Of a DNA stretch of 64,000 bases, positions 12,919 to 25,224 are shown piece after piece. Source of the stretch: Plutella xylostella (Eukaryota; Arthropoda; Insecta; Lepidoptera; Plutellidae). How positions within the stretch are numbered: position 1 is the first letter of the stretch; every line of letters begins with the position of its first letter. The translations under genes were made by a program, and so were the position numbers. Location: contig NC_063995.1 in the NCBI RefSeq assembly GCF_932276165.1, forward strand, positions 7,068,001 to 7,132,000, read 5' to 3'. The notes under the pieces were generated by a model that saw only the letters and a program-made list of their open reading frames with translations, was not told the DNA's origin and searched no databases.

Positions 12919-15116
12919 TCCAACGTGGGATTTTCAATCAGTTTACTTATTTGTTACTTTGTCATCCCTTGAGATCAAGTCCTCCATAACAGTAATATTT
13001 GATGTAGTTACATAACTGTTGTACCTACGTGTATATTACCGCTACAGTAAACCCTGTGTGAACTGTTCAACAGAGCAAACCCTCTCAATCTCCGTGTCAA
13101 AGACGCAATCCACACCGCAGCAGAGACAATTACTGTTGCGAGAGCCGGACCAGACCACAGCCTGAACACGCTGTATAGCCGTACCTACAGTACCTACACC
13201 CGATATCAAAGAGGTTTCGTACTATGCAGGCTGAATGTAGCCACAGACCGTTAATTTTTGTTAATACATAAAGACAAAGGCACACGGGAAATCATTTCTC
13301 GCAAAACCTAACGTTGAATTTCTCACAATAGTTGATGCCTTGAAGTGAGTCATCATTAAGATCTGTGTTTTACAAAGTATGTAAAAACATAAGCAGAAGA
13401 ACATTATATTTATAATGGTTGGGAGATAGATATATGCACCATGAAATATTAATAGTTATCCCTAGTGACGTCATCCGGCGCGCCGAGTAAGTAAATCTAA
13501 AATGTGCTTTTGTTAGTAGGAGGGTCTCGGCGAAGTTCCGGCTGCAATAAGAATTTCGTTGAAAGCTTTCACAGGTAAAGTTTCAGGCTCTTCAGTGCTC
13601 GGCACTTCACCCTGACTTACAGTTTCAGTAGTAAAGTACTTACTCAAGTACTCGTATAATGCCTTCGCTTTATCATAAGTATAAATGTTTAGTTACACAG
13701 GTTTATATTTTAATATTAAGTAGATCAACTTTGTACATGTTAGTTAAACTAACATTTTCATTTGCAGATTTGGGTTTTGTACATTTTCTCCCTCACTATA
13801 GACACGACATAGAAATAGTCTTGTATTCATTGACGATCGGCTTAGCAAGGCGGCCGGTGAAACGCAAACATTTCATTTACTACGTAAATACATGAGTTTT
13901 TATTTGCGTTAACGATAAGCGCTAGAACTCGTACAACTAGGTAACGATAAACTCACCTAGTGTTAATAATTCATGCGTCATACAAGTTATATTCGACTGC
14001 ATGTGCGATGTGCGATGGCCTCCACTGTACCGGAGAATGCATGGAACGTGTGAACGCTCGACGCCTGAACTTCTATTTCACAGAATGACAGAGTTCCCAT
14101 GGGTTAGGTAGGGACTTGGGATATGAGTAGTGGGAATGAGAATGTAATATTGCTGTAGAAACTTTCGTCCTATCGCTTACGTAGTAACTAATATTTAATC
14201 TTTGCTATCACTTACAGAAAAAAGGCACTAGTCGTGTCGTGATATAAACCCCATATATTACTTCCTTCAGAAAATTCTTCATTAAAATTCATTCAAGCTT
14301 ATTATTAAATTTGCCTGCATTGCAATGATGTGTGGTTTTCCTTTTGGTAGGTATCGTAATATAATAAGTCTTCGACACTAATAAACTCGGCGGCAAGAAG
14401 TTTACTACAGTTTAATGACTCGATTTGCATTCGATTAATCGACCCGATATCGCGACTGATCCACCGACTCTTATCGGGATTATTTACCATGAAATCAAGC
14501 GGTTTAACTTATGGCTGAAGCGTCATTGCAGACAGATGCCAGCTAGATGTAGATAAAATTGTTAAATTACAGAGCAAAAAAAAGTAAAATTTTAAGTAAT
14601 TTTCAGAGGAGTGTTTGATGATAAGGATTCGATCTTCATCCAAACAACTGGTGCTGGAAACCACAACCAACCTTTATTTTTAGTTTAACCTGCAGAAAAA
14701 TCTAACGTGGGATTTAAAATTCGAGCAATTTGACCTATAAAACACTTTAGTGAATCCACTGTTTTTTTGTTCGTTAAATTGGCGTACTGCAGTCTGCCGG
14801 CTACAGTGAAATTTACGATTCACGCTTTCTGCAGCGGTCCGTTTTAATTTACTTGCCACAGAGTAAACAATAAATATATACTCATCATGGCATATGTACT
14901 GCCTTCTTAGGCTCTTTTTCTAGTATTTTATGAACCTTAAGCAATGTTTAGGACCAGTAGCGGATTTACAAATTTGCCGCCAGTAGGCCATTAAATTTTT
15001 GCCGCCCCTACTGACTTCTGAAATTCAATTTGTTAGTTTAATCCCGTTATTAGTATGATTGTGAACTTAATGATATTTCTATGTCTATCTGTCACCAACT
15101 TCAAATGTTTCATCAA
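12919..15116. other. Non-coding DNA, no gene recognised
   Basis: Mixed AT-rich DNA with stop codons in all frames and no open frame above about 80 residues. The short frames at 13659 and 14305 show no domain or splice context. A stretch at about 14947-15010 (GTAGCGGATTTACAAATTTG and following GCCGCC-containing bases) has the look of an old interspersed repeat, but I cannot classify it. Confidence 0.5.
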
Positions 15117-15260
15117 ATCTTATAATTAAGGTTCCGTACCTCAAACGGAAAAAAAGGAACCCTTATAGGATCACTTTGTTGTCCGTATGTCTTATCTGTC
15201 TGTCTGTCACCACCCTTTTTCTCAGAAACGGGTAAAAATATCAAGCTTTCATTTCGCAAA
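15117..15260 (-). repeat. Interspersed repeat, GGTTCCGT/GGAACCCTTATAGG type
   Basis: Contains AAGGTTCCGTACCTCAAACG followed by GGAACCCTTATAGGATCAC and a CTGT-rich tract (CTGTCTGTCTGTC at about 15198). This combination is a common dispersed repeat in lepidopteran genomes, usually treated as the end of a non-LTR or non-autonomous element. The precise family is not identified and the strand is a guess. The 65-residue frame crossing it is not a gene. Confidence 0.55.
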
Positions 15261-16459
15261 GATATACAAGGTGGCGCAAAAGTAATCACCCTATTGGAAG
15301 TTGCTCTCATTTGTACAAATGGCCACCAATTTCAAATTTGTTTTGATATTGGTGGACTAGACAAATGCAGAATACAAGTTGAGAAGCCATGGAAGCCTAA
15401 ATTAGGACCTACCTCCTAATCCCTGGTGCCTGGACTTTCATATTAATTTAAAAAGTTAGTACCTAAATGCATACCTTAATGTTAAAGGCTCGATCTGCCT
15501 GATCCTTCTTGAGGTTTTTGAGACTTCATCTGATAAAATCCATCCGAAAACAAACACTTGAATCCTGATAACGCAATAATATAACATCTCACATGAAAAT
15601 TCAGTCGCACGGTACTATAGCAGTTCTGTCGTTTCAATTTAATGGCGGTGTCTTCAAATCTTGCTGGCATGATGCATGATGTTATTTCAATAAACTTGCG
15701 AAACTAAAATAATAATGCACGTCTTAGTTTAGGTGAACTGATACGGCGGCCTCGGCGGGACCGCAGCCGTGGCCCACTGCCAGCAGATGACGGAAAACAT
15801 TAAACGTTACACACCTATTTTGATGCAAATTTATTGCTAATCATATTATGCATGCACGTTTTAAATCCGCGGTTATAGGTCGTAAACATATTGCCGGTGA
15901 TGCTTCATCCCTGTAGCAGCATAGGCAGCCATCATCAAGCGATGATCCAATATCGATTATTTATGCAGTTTATCTATCGATTCTCAAAACTAGCAACGGC
16001 AGCGCGACCGTAGCCCTGCAGAAGTGCAACTTGAAGACGCCCTAAAATTTTAATCTATTTTTTTTTCATGCTATAAGTACATGCCTACTCTGCGTACCTA
16101 TAATTAATAATGAACTTACCAGCTTCATATAAGAAATAAACTATAATTATACCATCTTCATCGCCTGAAAACATGAGTCACATAGGCAATATGAGCCATG
16201 TTTTCAATTATATTCATAACAATTTCCATAGTTATGTCACAACGTTATAGTAATGTGGCTTTTCATACCCAGTACCTAGAGTGAGACCGTAATTATTTAA
16301 AAACAAATTATATACGACAGCAGTGTAGAACTTCACGGCTCCACTAATGCATGGTTATAAAACTTAAACACCCATTCATTAGGTACGTATGGGTACGTAG
16401 AATAATTATAGTAGTTAAAAGGAAGGTATTACGCGTATTTAAAATAGTGTATTACGATA
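15261..16459. other. Non-coding DNA, no gene recognised
   Basis: No supported feature. A short frame at 15482-15670 (minus) lacks an identifiable domain. A GC-richer patch sits at 15740-15790. Confidence 0.5.
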
Positions 16460-16700
16460 ATACACACCCGGGCAATGAAAAAGTTCCATTCAGAAAATCA
16501 ACAAATTACTCCTATACAGAAAAAACTAACTAAATGACGCCTTCTGCAATATTGAAGTACATTTAATAGTGCATCAGAATATAAGCAACGAAAAAACGTA
16601 AACATTTTGTTCAAATATCCGATGAAATGTTTAAAAAAATTGAAGCTATTTCGTGTCTGTATTTTGTAAGTGGAACTGTTTCTTTGCCCGTGAGTGTATT
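16460..16700. mobile_element. MITE-B, full-length copy
   Basis: An element of about 240 bp bounded by inverted terminal repeats. The left end reads TACACACCCGGGCAATGAAA and continues AAGTTCCA; the right end is GGAACTGTTTCTTTGCCCGTGAGTGTA, the degenerate reverse complement. The interior shares CAAATTACTCCTA and GACGCCTTCTGCAA with the copy at 31534-31732. There is no transposase, so it would be non-autonomous. TA-type targeting is possible but not proven. Confidence 0.8.
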
Positions 16701-18466
16701 ATAGTGCATTAGATGGCATCTACAGGAGGACAGGCACTATATAGCGAGTATAGACTGTAGACCCACTTGTGATTTTGAAATCAGATCATGATTTGATATC
16801 TGTGAATAAGAGTAGGTAATCTTAAGTCGATTAGTAGTATGTGCAATTGTGCATGACCGTAGTCTTCCTATTCAGCCATTATTTATATAAATTTTGGCGT
16901 TGTAGGCATAATAATTCCAAAAATCACCTCAGTCGAGTTGACGCCAATAAAATTGCATACTGCAGCTGCATACCTAGATTACCTAGGTAGGTTAGGACTG
17001 TCTCATTTTATGGAAACTCATTAAACCGGAAGGTTAGGAAAGGAGCTATAAAACAATGTTATAGAGCTGTCGTGGGCAGGTATTCAGGTTGGCGCCCTAC
17101 TTTCTTTGCGAACTGTAGCGCGACATTCCGTTTCTTTGTAGTTCAAAAATGTTTTACGACACGAACTACCCAAATAAATCAAAATACATACCTAAACTTC
17201 TGAAAAAAAACTACTGAAATAAATCAAAATACACTCCTGTAAAAATGGGTACAGTGTGTGTGTGTGTAGTAATTACGAAACACGCTTTGAATGCGGGTTC
17301 ATCACTGTCACTGAAAAGAGATATTCAGAAGACATGCTTATATTACCTATACCTACATATATGCATAAATGTCATTCTTTTTTCTAAGTTTCCGATTGGA
17401 AAATTTCATTTACACATTCTAGGTTTTTTGGGGAAATGTCACTTCCCTAAGAGGGTTCGAACTTATCTAAGACAAAATCAAAATATTTATTGCAGAATTG
17501 AATCTTCTTCGATTTAAAACTGTCAAAAAATACTACTTATTAATTCATTTTCGCGTTCGTATGCTAACACCTGTATCTTGCAAAAAAGTTGACAAAAAGT
17601 AGGTGAAGTCATAGAGCAAGCTTCTAATACAGCGGGGACTTAAGAGTAATCGATCGAATCGAAGTCATCGGGAGGTCATCGACGACCGTGAATCATCCTT
17701 GATGACTCATCTTCACATTCTGCAGGTCTCATTTGGCCAATTTAGAGGTTTTTTGTACATCATATTATTGTCTGTAATTGGCAGCCGTCCTTTCCGATGA
17801 TTTTTTATTTTTTGAATGTTTGCAATTCATGTTTTTGTGACTTTTATGACAGTTATGACGTTAATAAAGTTAAAAATAATGAAAAAGATGTTGGTGCATA
17901 CGTAGGTTTAGTAACCTACCTGCTTTTTTTTAGTTACAAAGACCTGTATATAGTCCTGTATATTATACGTTTTTAATTTAATGAATATACCTACCTACTT
18001 AATAATAAATTGGAACTTAGCCGTCTTGTATTTATGAACTTTAAAACAAACGTAAGATAAAATTAACATTCGTTGTTGTTAGTTTAGTTCTCAACTATAG
18101 CCAGACATAATAAGTAACATTATAACGAATGCGGCTTACATCTTTATAACTAGGTGCTATTACGTAATAAAACTCTAGTTATACATACCTATATAATTGA
18201 AAATTGTATGTTAAATAAAACTAATGACTGCTATTATGTGTAATAGATCATCATATTTATCATGTTCAATCGTATGTTGCCTGATCCTCTTGCTGGTATC
18301 TTTAGATCAGTTTGTTTTTATAATACCTCCTTACAGGTTATATAATTGAATATAGATCCGGTATTTTTTTACTAATGCTCAAGTACAGTTCAGTAAGCTT
18401 ATTTTAATATGAGTAAGTGTAGCTACAATAGTTATGATATTGCAGTTTTGGACATACATTATGTAG
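16701..18466. other. Non-coding DNA, no gene recognised
   Basis: AT-rich, no convincing coding frame. A direct repeat of about 17 bp (AATAAATCAAAATACA) occurs at about 17172 and 17219. The open frame at 17245-17517 begins in a TG-rich stretch and has no recognisable domain. Confidence 0.5.
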
Positions 18467-19109
18467 ATGTCGCAGGCATCTGGTTTAATCTCCTCTTTGA
18501 TTGAACCACTAGCCCGTTCATTGGATGGCGCTACTCAATTGTGTGACTAGGCCGAACGTTGATTGTACAAGCGTCACAAAACGTCCAACTAGTTAGCTGA
18601 CTTAAAATCAGTCAGGTGGTGAATAAAACAAATATGGCGTCTAACAGCTAACAGCTGACACAAAAGCACCTATATTGTTAGTTTTTTGCAAATAAATTAC
18701 CGTTAAAGTACGTTATTTGTGTTAAAATTGTGTGACAACATGGATTTACCTATTATTACGCCGCGGGCGGATAGTTTCAAATAAAAAATTGTGGCGAAAC
18801 TGGATAATTATGAACAAAAATATGAATGCACGTTTATTGTTATTGTTTAGTTAATATTTGAGATAAGAGCTTTGTAACATAGTATTTTTGTTGACTCTTG
18901 TATGGCCATGTTCACCCTAACCAGACATTACAAAGTTGCTATACTATATCCCATGCAACGACTTCGCTGAATGACGTTCAGTCAAGACGTCGAACATTAC
19001 AATCAACGACTTGACAAGTTGTCCTTTAGTCATACAACTGAATAGCGCCATCCAACGAACGGGCTAGTCGTTCAATCAAAAAGGAGATTAAACCAGATGC
19101 CTGCGACAT
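18467..19109. mobile_element. Non-autonomous DNA element with long (~80 bp) inverted ends
   Basis: The two ends are inverted copies over about 80 bp. The left end starts ATGTCGCAGGCATCTGGTTT (18467) and the right end finishes AAACCAGATGCCTGCGACAT (19109). The repeats continue inward through matching segments such as GCCCGTTC.TTGGATGGCGCTA with a few mismatches. The roughly 480 bp between the arms has no open frame of note, so a transposase would have to come from elsewhere. I could not see a clear target-site duplication. The superfamily is unknown. Confidence 0.8.
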
Positions 19110-19544
19110 ATACAATACGCTACCTCGACCGACGACTTCAGGCACGCTGTAGCTATTGGACGAGGATTGGCGAAAAGCATATAAGCCTCTAAAGCAGAGG
19201 TATCTCTAAAGTCGCACGTCAGTGGCAGGTTCACGATCAAATAATAAACAATTGTTTTTTTTTTATTCTTTGAATTTGGGCACCAGCGAATTGGAGCCTT
19301 GATTTTCGCCCGCTTCCTGGGTTTTTTTTGTCATGTCGTTTAAAAAGTTATAAGCATATAATAAATCGCTATTAAAATAAAAAAAACATATTTACCAAGA
19401 GGGAAATGTTTTTGTAAAGATACACTGATATTATGTTTGGAGTGTTTGTTTGCACGGTTCGGTTTGCTTAGGACGGTCACAGAGGGCGCCCTGATTGGCG
19501 GGCGCGGTCGGCGACCCGCCTGCGCCCGCGCCGCTGCACCAGGA
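19110..19544. other. Non-coding DNA
   Basis: No gene seen. It becomes GC-rich at 19480-19540 just before the MITE-A copy. The short open frame at 19437-19619 runs into that MITE and is not credible. Confidence 0.5.
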
Positions 19545-19672
19545 GGGTCACTCTATGCTGACGAAAAACTAACTAACGAGAGCTGTCGTGTCATCGGCAC
19601 GTTTAATAGAACGAGATAGAGTCTTAGCTCACGCAGCAGCGCTCCGAAATTTGGTTTTTTGTAATAAAGATG
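19545..19672 (+). mobile_element. MITE-A copy, decayed right end
   Basis: Starts GGGTCACTCTATGCTGACGA, preceded by CAGGA, and continues with AGAGCTGTCGTGTCATCGGC, GAGATAGAGTC and GCAGCAGCGCTC as in the 22620 copy. The right terminus no longer reads GAGTGACCC, so the right end is approximate. Confidence 0.75.
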
Positions 19673-19899
19673 CGCTTCCATCTCGCTGCATGTTGCGCGA
19701 ATGCGTTACCGAACGTCGCATGTATCTTCGTTAGTGTAGAAAACACAGTCGAACACACAGAAAACGCATGTGCGTCCATGCGTTCATACAATTCACCCAA
19801 CACGCAGCGTGATGCGGGGTAGTGTGAGACCCGCCTAATGTCTACTTCACTGAGGCACTGCCAATTTAACAAACACACTAATTGTTATCAATATAAATA

Positions 19900-20124
19900 A
19901 CTAGCTGTTCCCGCGCGCTTCGCTTCGCCTTAAAAAGTTTTCCCGTGGGAATTCCGGGATAAAAAGTAGCCTATGTTCTTTCCCAGGGTCTATAACGTAT
20001 GTATACCAAATTTCATTCAAATCCGTTCAGTAGTTTTGGCGTGAAAGAGTAACAGACAGACAGACAGACAGACAGACACAGTTACTTTCGCATTTATAAA
20101 ATTAGTTAGGATTAGGATTAGGAT
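19900..20124 (+). repeat. LINE 3'-end derived repeat with GACA and GATTAG tails
   Basis: Begins ACTAGCTGTTCCCGCGCGCT and includes CCCGTGGGAATTCCGGGATA, then AAATCCGTTCAGTAGTTTTG, then a (CAGA)n run at about 20052-20077, ending with tandem TTAGGA units at 20104-20122. This is a very common dispersed sequence in moth and butterfly genomes, generally regarded as the 3' end of an RTE-type LINE or a SINE sharing that tail. No coding portion is present, so it is 5'-truncated. Family assignment is from memory. Confidence 0.75.
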
Positions 20125-22619
20125 ATAGATAGCTTATCCGTTATCGGAACTCTAGCACTAAAAACTAATAAGATCTAAACAGGCTAAATAGCTACAGAAC
20201 TAAATAAAGCCACTACAGTAGTATAGTATATAGTTTATACATATAGTGACGGCATAATCTGTGCTATAAACAAGTGACTATGCGGTTGTAGTAAACGTAT
20301 AATGTGTGAGTAATGGCGCGGTACAAATGTACATAATTTATCACGTTGACCACACTACATGTGGTACAATTAATTAATATCCTCATGGAAGTTTCCAGTC
20401 ACTTCATGTGGAATAAATTCGGTACATACATTTACGAAACATTGTTTTTATACTTATCTAGAATGTTATGTTCTACATAATGTACTAAGTACATCAAAAT
20501 ATTCAGACATTAGATGAATAGGATAAGAAAGAGCATAAATATCCGCTAAACATCATGAGCTATGACAATAGGTATTTTCAAACAGTCATGTAATTACATT
20601 ACTTACAATTACACAAGTTCTTTCTTACCTATGAAAGTCATCATGTTTTGGACGCTGTATTATGAATTACGCATGGTACAGAGTCCAAAATGCCCCATAG
20701 CCTGTCCCAGCCATGGACCACGGCCGCCGCGCCGTGGTCTAATTGCCAATTAGCAGACTCTCATCGCTTCCATTATCAATCGGCAAAAACGGAACACCGT
20801 TGATTGATCGCTGTGAACTGCATTTTGTCGGTTCACTTGTCATTTCAGCAGATTTCAGTAAAAAGTTGAAAATTGCTCTGAGAGATCCATGGAGTATGTA
20901 TGGAGTTAATTTGTCTATTTTATTGCACCGTTTGCAATATTCATTATGTACAATTGGTTGACCTTAATGCTAAAAGCATTTTCTTCCAGTCAACTTGCAG
21001 TTTTTGCCTGAAGTTATACTTACGTACATGGCTGAAATTTAATCTGTGCTCGAGCTTATTTATTATGTTGTGTCCTATAGTACCTAGGTCCATGGAAAAT
21101 TTACGAGTCACGTGGGCATTGTACGGATTCCTAGAACCCTGTGGTCAGCAGGATGGGGTTAATTAAGTGGAGATACAATCTAGATTCTAGTGGATCTAGA
21201 TCAGGATCCAGTCTGCGACTCCTTCCTGTCACGCAATGCGCGGTGACCTGCGCGCGCGCACCGTGTAGGTAGACCATCAATACAATTACCACCACTTCTA
21301 CTATAGGTATTTAATACTCGTAAACCTTCAATGTTAATGTTATAAAGATATCATGCTGATTTCTCTCTTAATTAGGTCATTTTACGACCAACATCTCAGG
21401 CCATTCAAAAGCCATAAAATTCTAACTATTATATTCCCAACATCGGAAAGTCATTAAATATAAATGTCCACATTACTATACATTTTAAATTTGCCAACAT
21501 TAAATAAAATTTAATGGATATCCAGCGACGTTTCATTAACATATCACAATAATAAATGAAACAACACGACAACTTGAACGACTTATCTCAAATAATGCCG
21601 AAAGACCCTTATTACCTGTATATATTCGCACGGTGGCCGAAAAAGAATGCCAAATAAAGCATCGCAAGATGGAGGCAGTTGCACCAGCGTCGCCAGACCC
21701 CTGATCGGGAGATCATTAAATAGCATTTACAAAGGACGCGAGGTCTGCTGATGGGTTAATCTAATTCGGTGTTGTTTGAGTTATGCGCCGAGGCGGCGAT
21801 CGAAGGAGGTTTGTTTTAATTAAAGTCTCGGCTGGGCCTCGGCGCGGCGCAGGAGACTGATCATGCCCCGCCACGGCCCCGCCGGCCCTGCCCGGGGTTA
21901 CTGAGGAATGCTTTAGCGAACACATTTATAACTACGTGCTAAGGTTATTTTACAGCTGGCAAGTATTCATAAGTCATAAATTACGATAGGATGTTATATG
22001 ATGTGACATTATGCAACGATCAAAATGGCACGGATCATAATAAGCGAAGCATTCGTCTTCCAACTTGCCGCCTTCTGTTGGTTTTCCAGAGATCATTATC
22101 ATCGGAACCTATGCCAGCAATCAATAATGAAATCATTATATTAAAAGGCTGTTAGTACGGGTGAAAATTTCACAGTACCTACTTATATTTATATTTTATT
22201 GCAAGAACCTTGTCAACTGTGGAGCTGCGTAAATTAATAACCCGACCATCTCTATCTATACAAAGGAAACTCATTTTCTCGTAAAACGTAATAAACGTCA
22301 AAGTGAACGGAAGGAAAAGGTAATATTTTTCACTTCCACGTTATTATTTTTTATATTCGGTGAAAATTTACGTTGGTATTTCTAGATGTTATGAAAGTTA
22401 GTGAAATGGTAGACAATAAGTATTTCCTAGCTTTTATTCGTTACTTTGCATCTTTATACCGAGCTTATTCAGAAGACTTATATTAAAAAGGCTTGAACTT
22501 ATATACAACTCCGTATTCATATTATGTTTACATAATGAATATTGAACATGCGAGTAAACACGTAATTTCGTGTGCATGTTTTATTCATACGTTGTTAGGT
22601 ATTTATTAAATGAGCTGGA
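20125..22619. other. Non-coding DNA, no gene recognised
   Basis: No frame here has a recognisable domain; the overlapping frames at 20562-21166 have none of the features of an exon. Short local inversions occur at 20714-20740 (CCACGGCCGCCGCGCCGTGG). A GC-rich patch at 21820-21900 (GCCCCGCCACGGCCCCGCCG) might be regulatory or a decayed repeat, but nothing decides this. Confidence 0.45.
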
Positions 22620-22753
22620 GGGTTACTCTATACTGACGAAAAACTAACGAACGAGAGCTGTCGTGTAATCGGCAACGTTTAATACAACGAGATAGAGTCG
22701 TTGCTCTCAGCAGCGCTCTGAAACTAAACGTTTTTCGTAACATAGAGTGACCC
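22620..22753 (+). mobile_element. MITE-A, best full-length copy (134 bp)
   Basis: Taken as the reference copy in this window. The ends are inverted: GGGTTACTCTAT on the left and ATAGAGTGACCC on the right, and the match may extend outward (GGAGGG / CCCCCC). The interior has AACGAACGAGAGCTGTCGTG, AACGAGATAGAGTCGTTGCT and CAGCAGCGCTCTGAAACTAA. Other copies or pieces: 12849, 19545, 26699, 40038 and 61565. There is no coding capacity. The CAGGRGGGTYACTC terminus would suit a hAT-like element, but that is only a suggestion, as I could not find 8-bp duplications. Confidence 0.85.
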
Positions 22754-23880
22754 CCCTGAAGCCAGAGACGCTCCGTGCATGCCGTCACCCACATGGGAGG
22801 GACCTTGGCATCCATACTGCTCGTGTGAGCATCACAGACTCATAAAGACCATCTTTGTTCGCGAATACTTCTATATCTATAGCATAGAAATCTATTAGTG
22901 TAATGTCTATAAAGAGGTAAAACTGGTGATGAAGAATTACTATGTTGATATACCTATATTTCCCAATACTTATGTATGGTTTCCGAAGTTAAGTACTTAC
23001 TTATAGAGTAGTAATTTTGAATGTGGTCCTGTGTGAAACAGTACCCAGACGTACAGGGTGATGGGCTCGGATGATGCGACCGACACTTGCCGGTGGCTGT
23101 GTCTGACGTCCGATATTGATTTACAGTTGAACGGAGAACCATTACCGCCGCCCTGCAGTTACCAACGAAGCGGACGACCACTGTAATTGTAACTCTACTC
23201 AATAATATGATTTTTCTGAACCTACTGTAAATTCTTACGAAATTGGGTGTTTGTTACGAAGTTGAAGCATGAAAAACCTGAAGATAGTAGAGATTATGCT
23301 ATTTTTCAGGACTATGGTAAGGATCGTGGTCAAAATTATTATGGTCATCAGTTATTGTTATACAAGGTGCTGCAAAAGTGTTACACAAGCAGGCCGAATG
23401 GGGTGACTGAATGGGTCATTCTGAACAACTTTTGTACGACTTTTCAGTGGAAATTCGTGCAAAACTTGTTCATCCATCCCATTTCGGCTTATAGATAGCA
23501 GAATTTACAGGGACAGTAATCATAGTGGTCTGTGTATGGCTCACAGAATATACCAATAATGGTGAGCAGAGTGTAACGCGAGGTGGGAGTGTGGGACACA
23601 CAACACTTGCTCGCTGCATATATCACATAATTTGTAGTACCCTGTGTTCCGTGCATATCTATCTACAATGGCTTTCTCAGTTACAGAGGCTTTGATGAGG
23701 TAATGGGCGGTAATGTATCTGATATCACATTAAATCGATATCGTAATTAGTAATTAATTAGCAGCGACGAGTATTGTAGACTCAATGTTAATGAATGCAT
23801 GAAATGATGCTGTGGTTTTTCAATTGTGAACTAACCACATTTAAATTGATCGTAATACTTACCGAACTACTTAAGTAATA
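22754..23880. other. Non-coding DNA
   Basis: No gene supported. TCATTCTGAACAACTTTTGT at 23418-23437 recurs at 44038-44057 and marks a piece of an unclassified dispersed repeat. The frame at 23247-23498 runs through that repeat and is unlikely to be a gene. Confidence 0.45.
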
Positions 23881-24174
23881 AAAATAATAATTTAAAAAAA
23901 TAAAAAACCGACTTCAAAAAACCACTAAAATGTAAGTAATAATTTAAGGTTTACACAAATTATATGTGACAGTACAAATATACCTAAGCAGGAACTGTTC
24001 TTTTTTTATGTTGGACAAAGTAATCTGAAGAAATATGGCACCAACTTCAAAAAAGAACAGTTCCTGCTCAGGTATATTTGTACTGTCACATATAATTTGT
24101 GTAAACCTTAAATTATTACTTACATTTTAGTGGTTTTTTGAAGTCGGTTTTTTATTTTTTTAAATTATTATTTT
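23881..24174. repeat. Long near-perfect inverted repeat (126-bp arms, 42-bp loop)
   Basis: The left arm is 23881-24006 and the right arm 24049-24174. Pairing the two by eye gives a single mismatch (A at 23986 against C at 24069). The outer ends hold the AAACCGACTTC / GAAGTCGGTTT motif, also found alone at 24647-24657, where it closes the next repeat. The near-identity of the arms suggests a recent fold-back or a palindromic non-autonomous element. A transcript across it would form a long double-stranded hairpin. Nothing in it codes for protein. Confidence 0.93.
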
Positions 24175-24660
24175 ATTTTATAGTTTTTAGTTTATTTGCA
24201 ATAATTTTTAATCAAAAGTAAGACGCAAATGATACCAAAAAGTCCTACTAATCAATACGAATCATTCAAGCCTAAACACGAGGTAGTTGCTATATACCGT
24301 TCAGGAGTTCCCTTGACTGCCTTCCGTTTCCATCATCAGATCAGCTCAAGGTCACCATCATATTTTATTGTTATAAGAACTATATTTACGTTCTTAATTT
24401 CATTAGAATCGGTTAATATGTGTCCAAAATGGAAAATCATACCCTGTTTTTACCCCTTTACCCACCCTTAGGGGTGAGATAAAATTCTGAAAAAAAAATG
24501 GGACCACCTGGAAGCTCAACCCAATACAACAAAAAAAGAATTTTCAAAATCGGTTCATAAACGGCGGAGTTATCGGTGAACATACATAAAAATATATATA
24601 AAAAAAAATATATATCCCGACGAATTGAGAACCTCCTCCTTTTTTTGAAGTCGGTTAAAA
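24175..24660 (+). repeat. Unclassified interspersed repeat ending GAAGTCGGTTAAAA
   Basis: Includes CCTTAGGGGTGAGATAAAAT, GGTTCATAAACGGCGGAGTT and the closing segment AATTGAGAACCTCCTCC followed by a T run and GAAGTCGGTTAAAA. I recall this closing string from many lepidopteran sequences as a dispersed-repeat end. It lies directly beside the large inverted repeat and shares its GAAGTCGGTT end, so the two may be one composite insertion. The 80-residue open frame at 24229 is part of the repeat and has no recognised domain. Confidence 0.55.
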
Positions 24661-25073
24661 ATATACTAGATATATTTTTTGGCCAACTCTATTGAGGTAG
24701 CAATTTTCCTTTAATAAATTGTCAGTAAGATAATGAATTACTCAGTCGGACGAGCCTACTCTGCCCAGTTCATTTTCATCTCTCCTTTCATCCGGAGAGT
24801 GGTACTTAATTAGTGGCTGGCGACCAGTGCTGGCAAAAATAGCAGAAAGCCCTTGTGAGGGGTCGGCCACACTCTCGACCCGACGCGCTAACTCAGTGAG
24901 ATCTCCGAGAGTGCTGAGATTGTACCTCTATACAAGGTTTTTTTTAATTTAATTGATATTTTTCTTTTTTGAGTTATGTTTTTCTTGTAAACTTGTGTAA
25001 CTACACTAATACTACGTATGGCTGAAATAGGGTTTCTTACCGTGGTTTGTTGGGTTACTTATGGAATTTGTAG
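24661..25073. other. Non-coding DNA
   Basis: No feature supported. A GAG-rich section lies at 24830-24920, with no open frame of interest. Confidence 0.45.
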
Positions 25074-25224
25074 TATAGTGCCACAAACTTATCTGTTCCG
25101 GTGAGAGCGAACTAAATTGGTCCATACCTCATTACTTACTAATGAATTTCATATTGACATGACATAGATTATATGGACCAATTTAGTTCGCTCTCACCGG
25201 AACAGATAAGTTTGTGGCACTATA
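25074..25224. mobile_element. MITE-C: 151-bp palindromic element
   Basis: Perfect 53-bp inverted arms, 25074-25126 and 25172-25224, around a 45-bp centre. The outer end reads TATAGTGCCACAAACTTATC. A related, more decayed pair of ends occurs at 47092-47303. The size, lack of coding sequence and TA-containing ends fit a miniature inverted-repeat element of the Tc1/mariner kind; the superfamily is inference. Confidence 0.85.
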
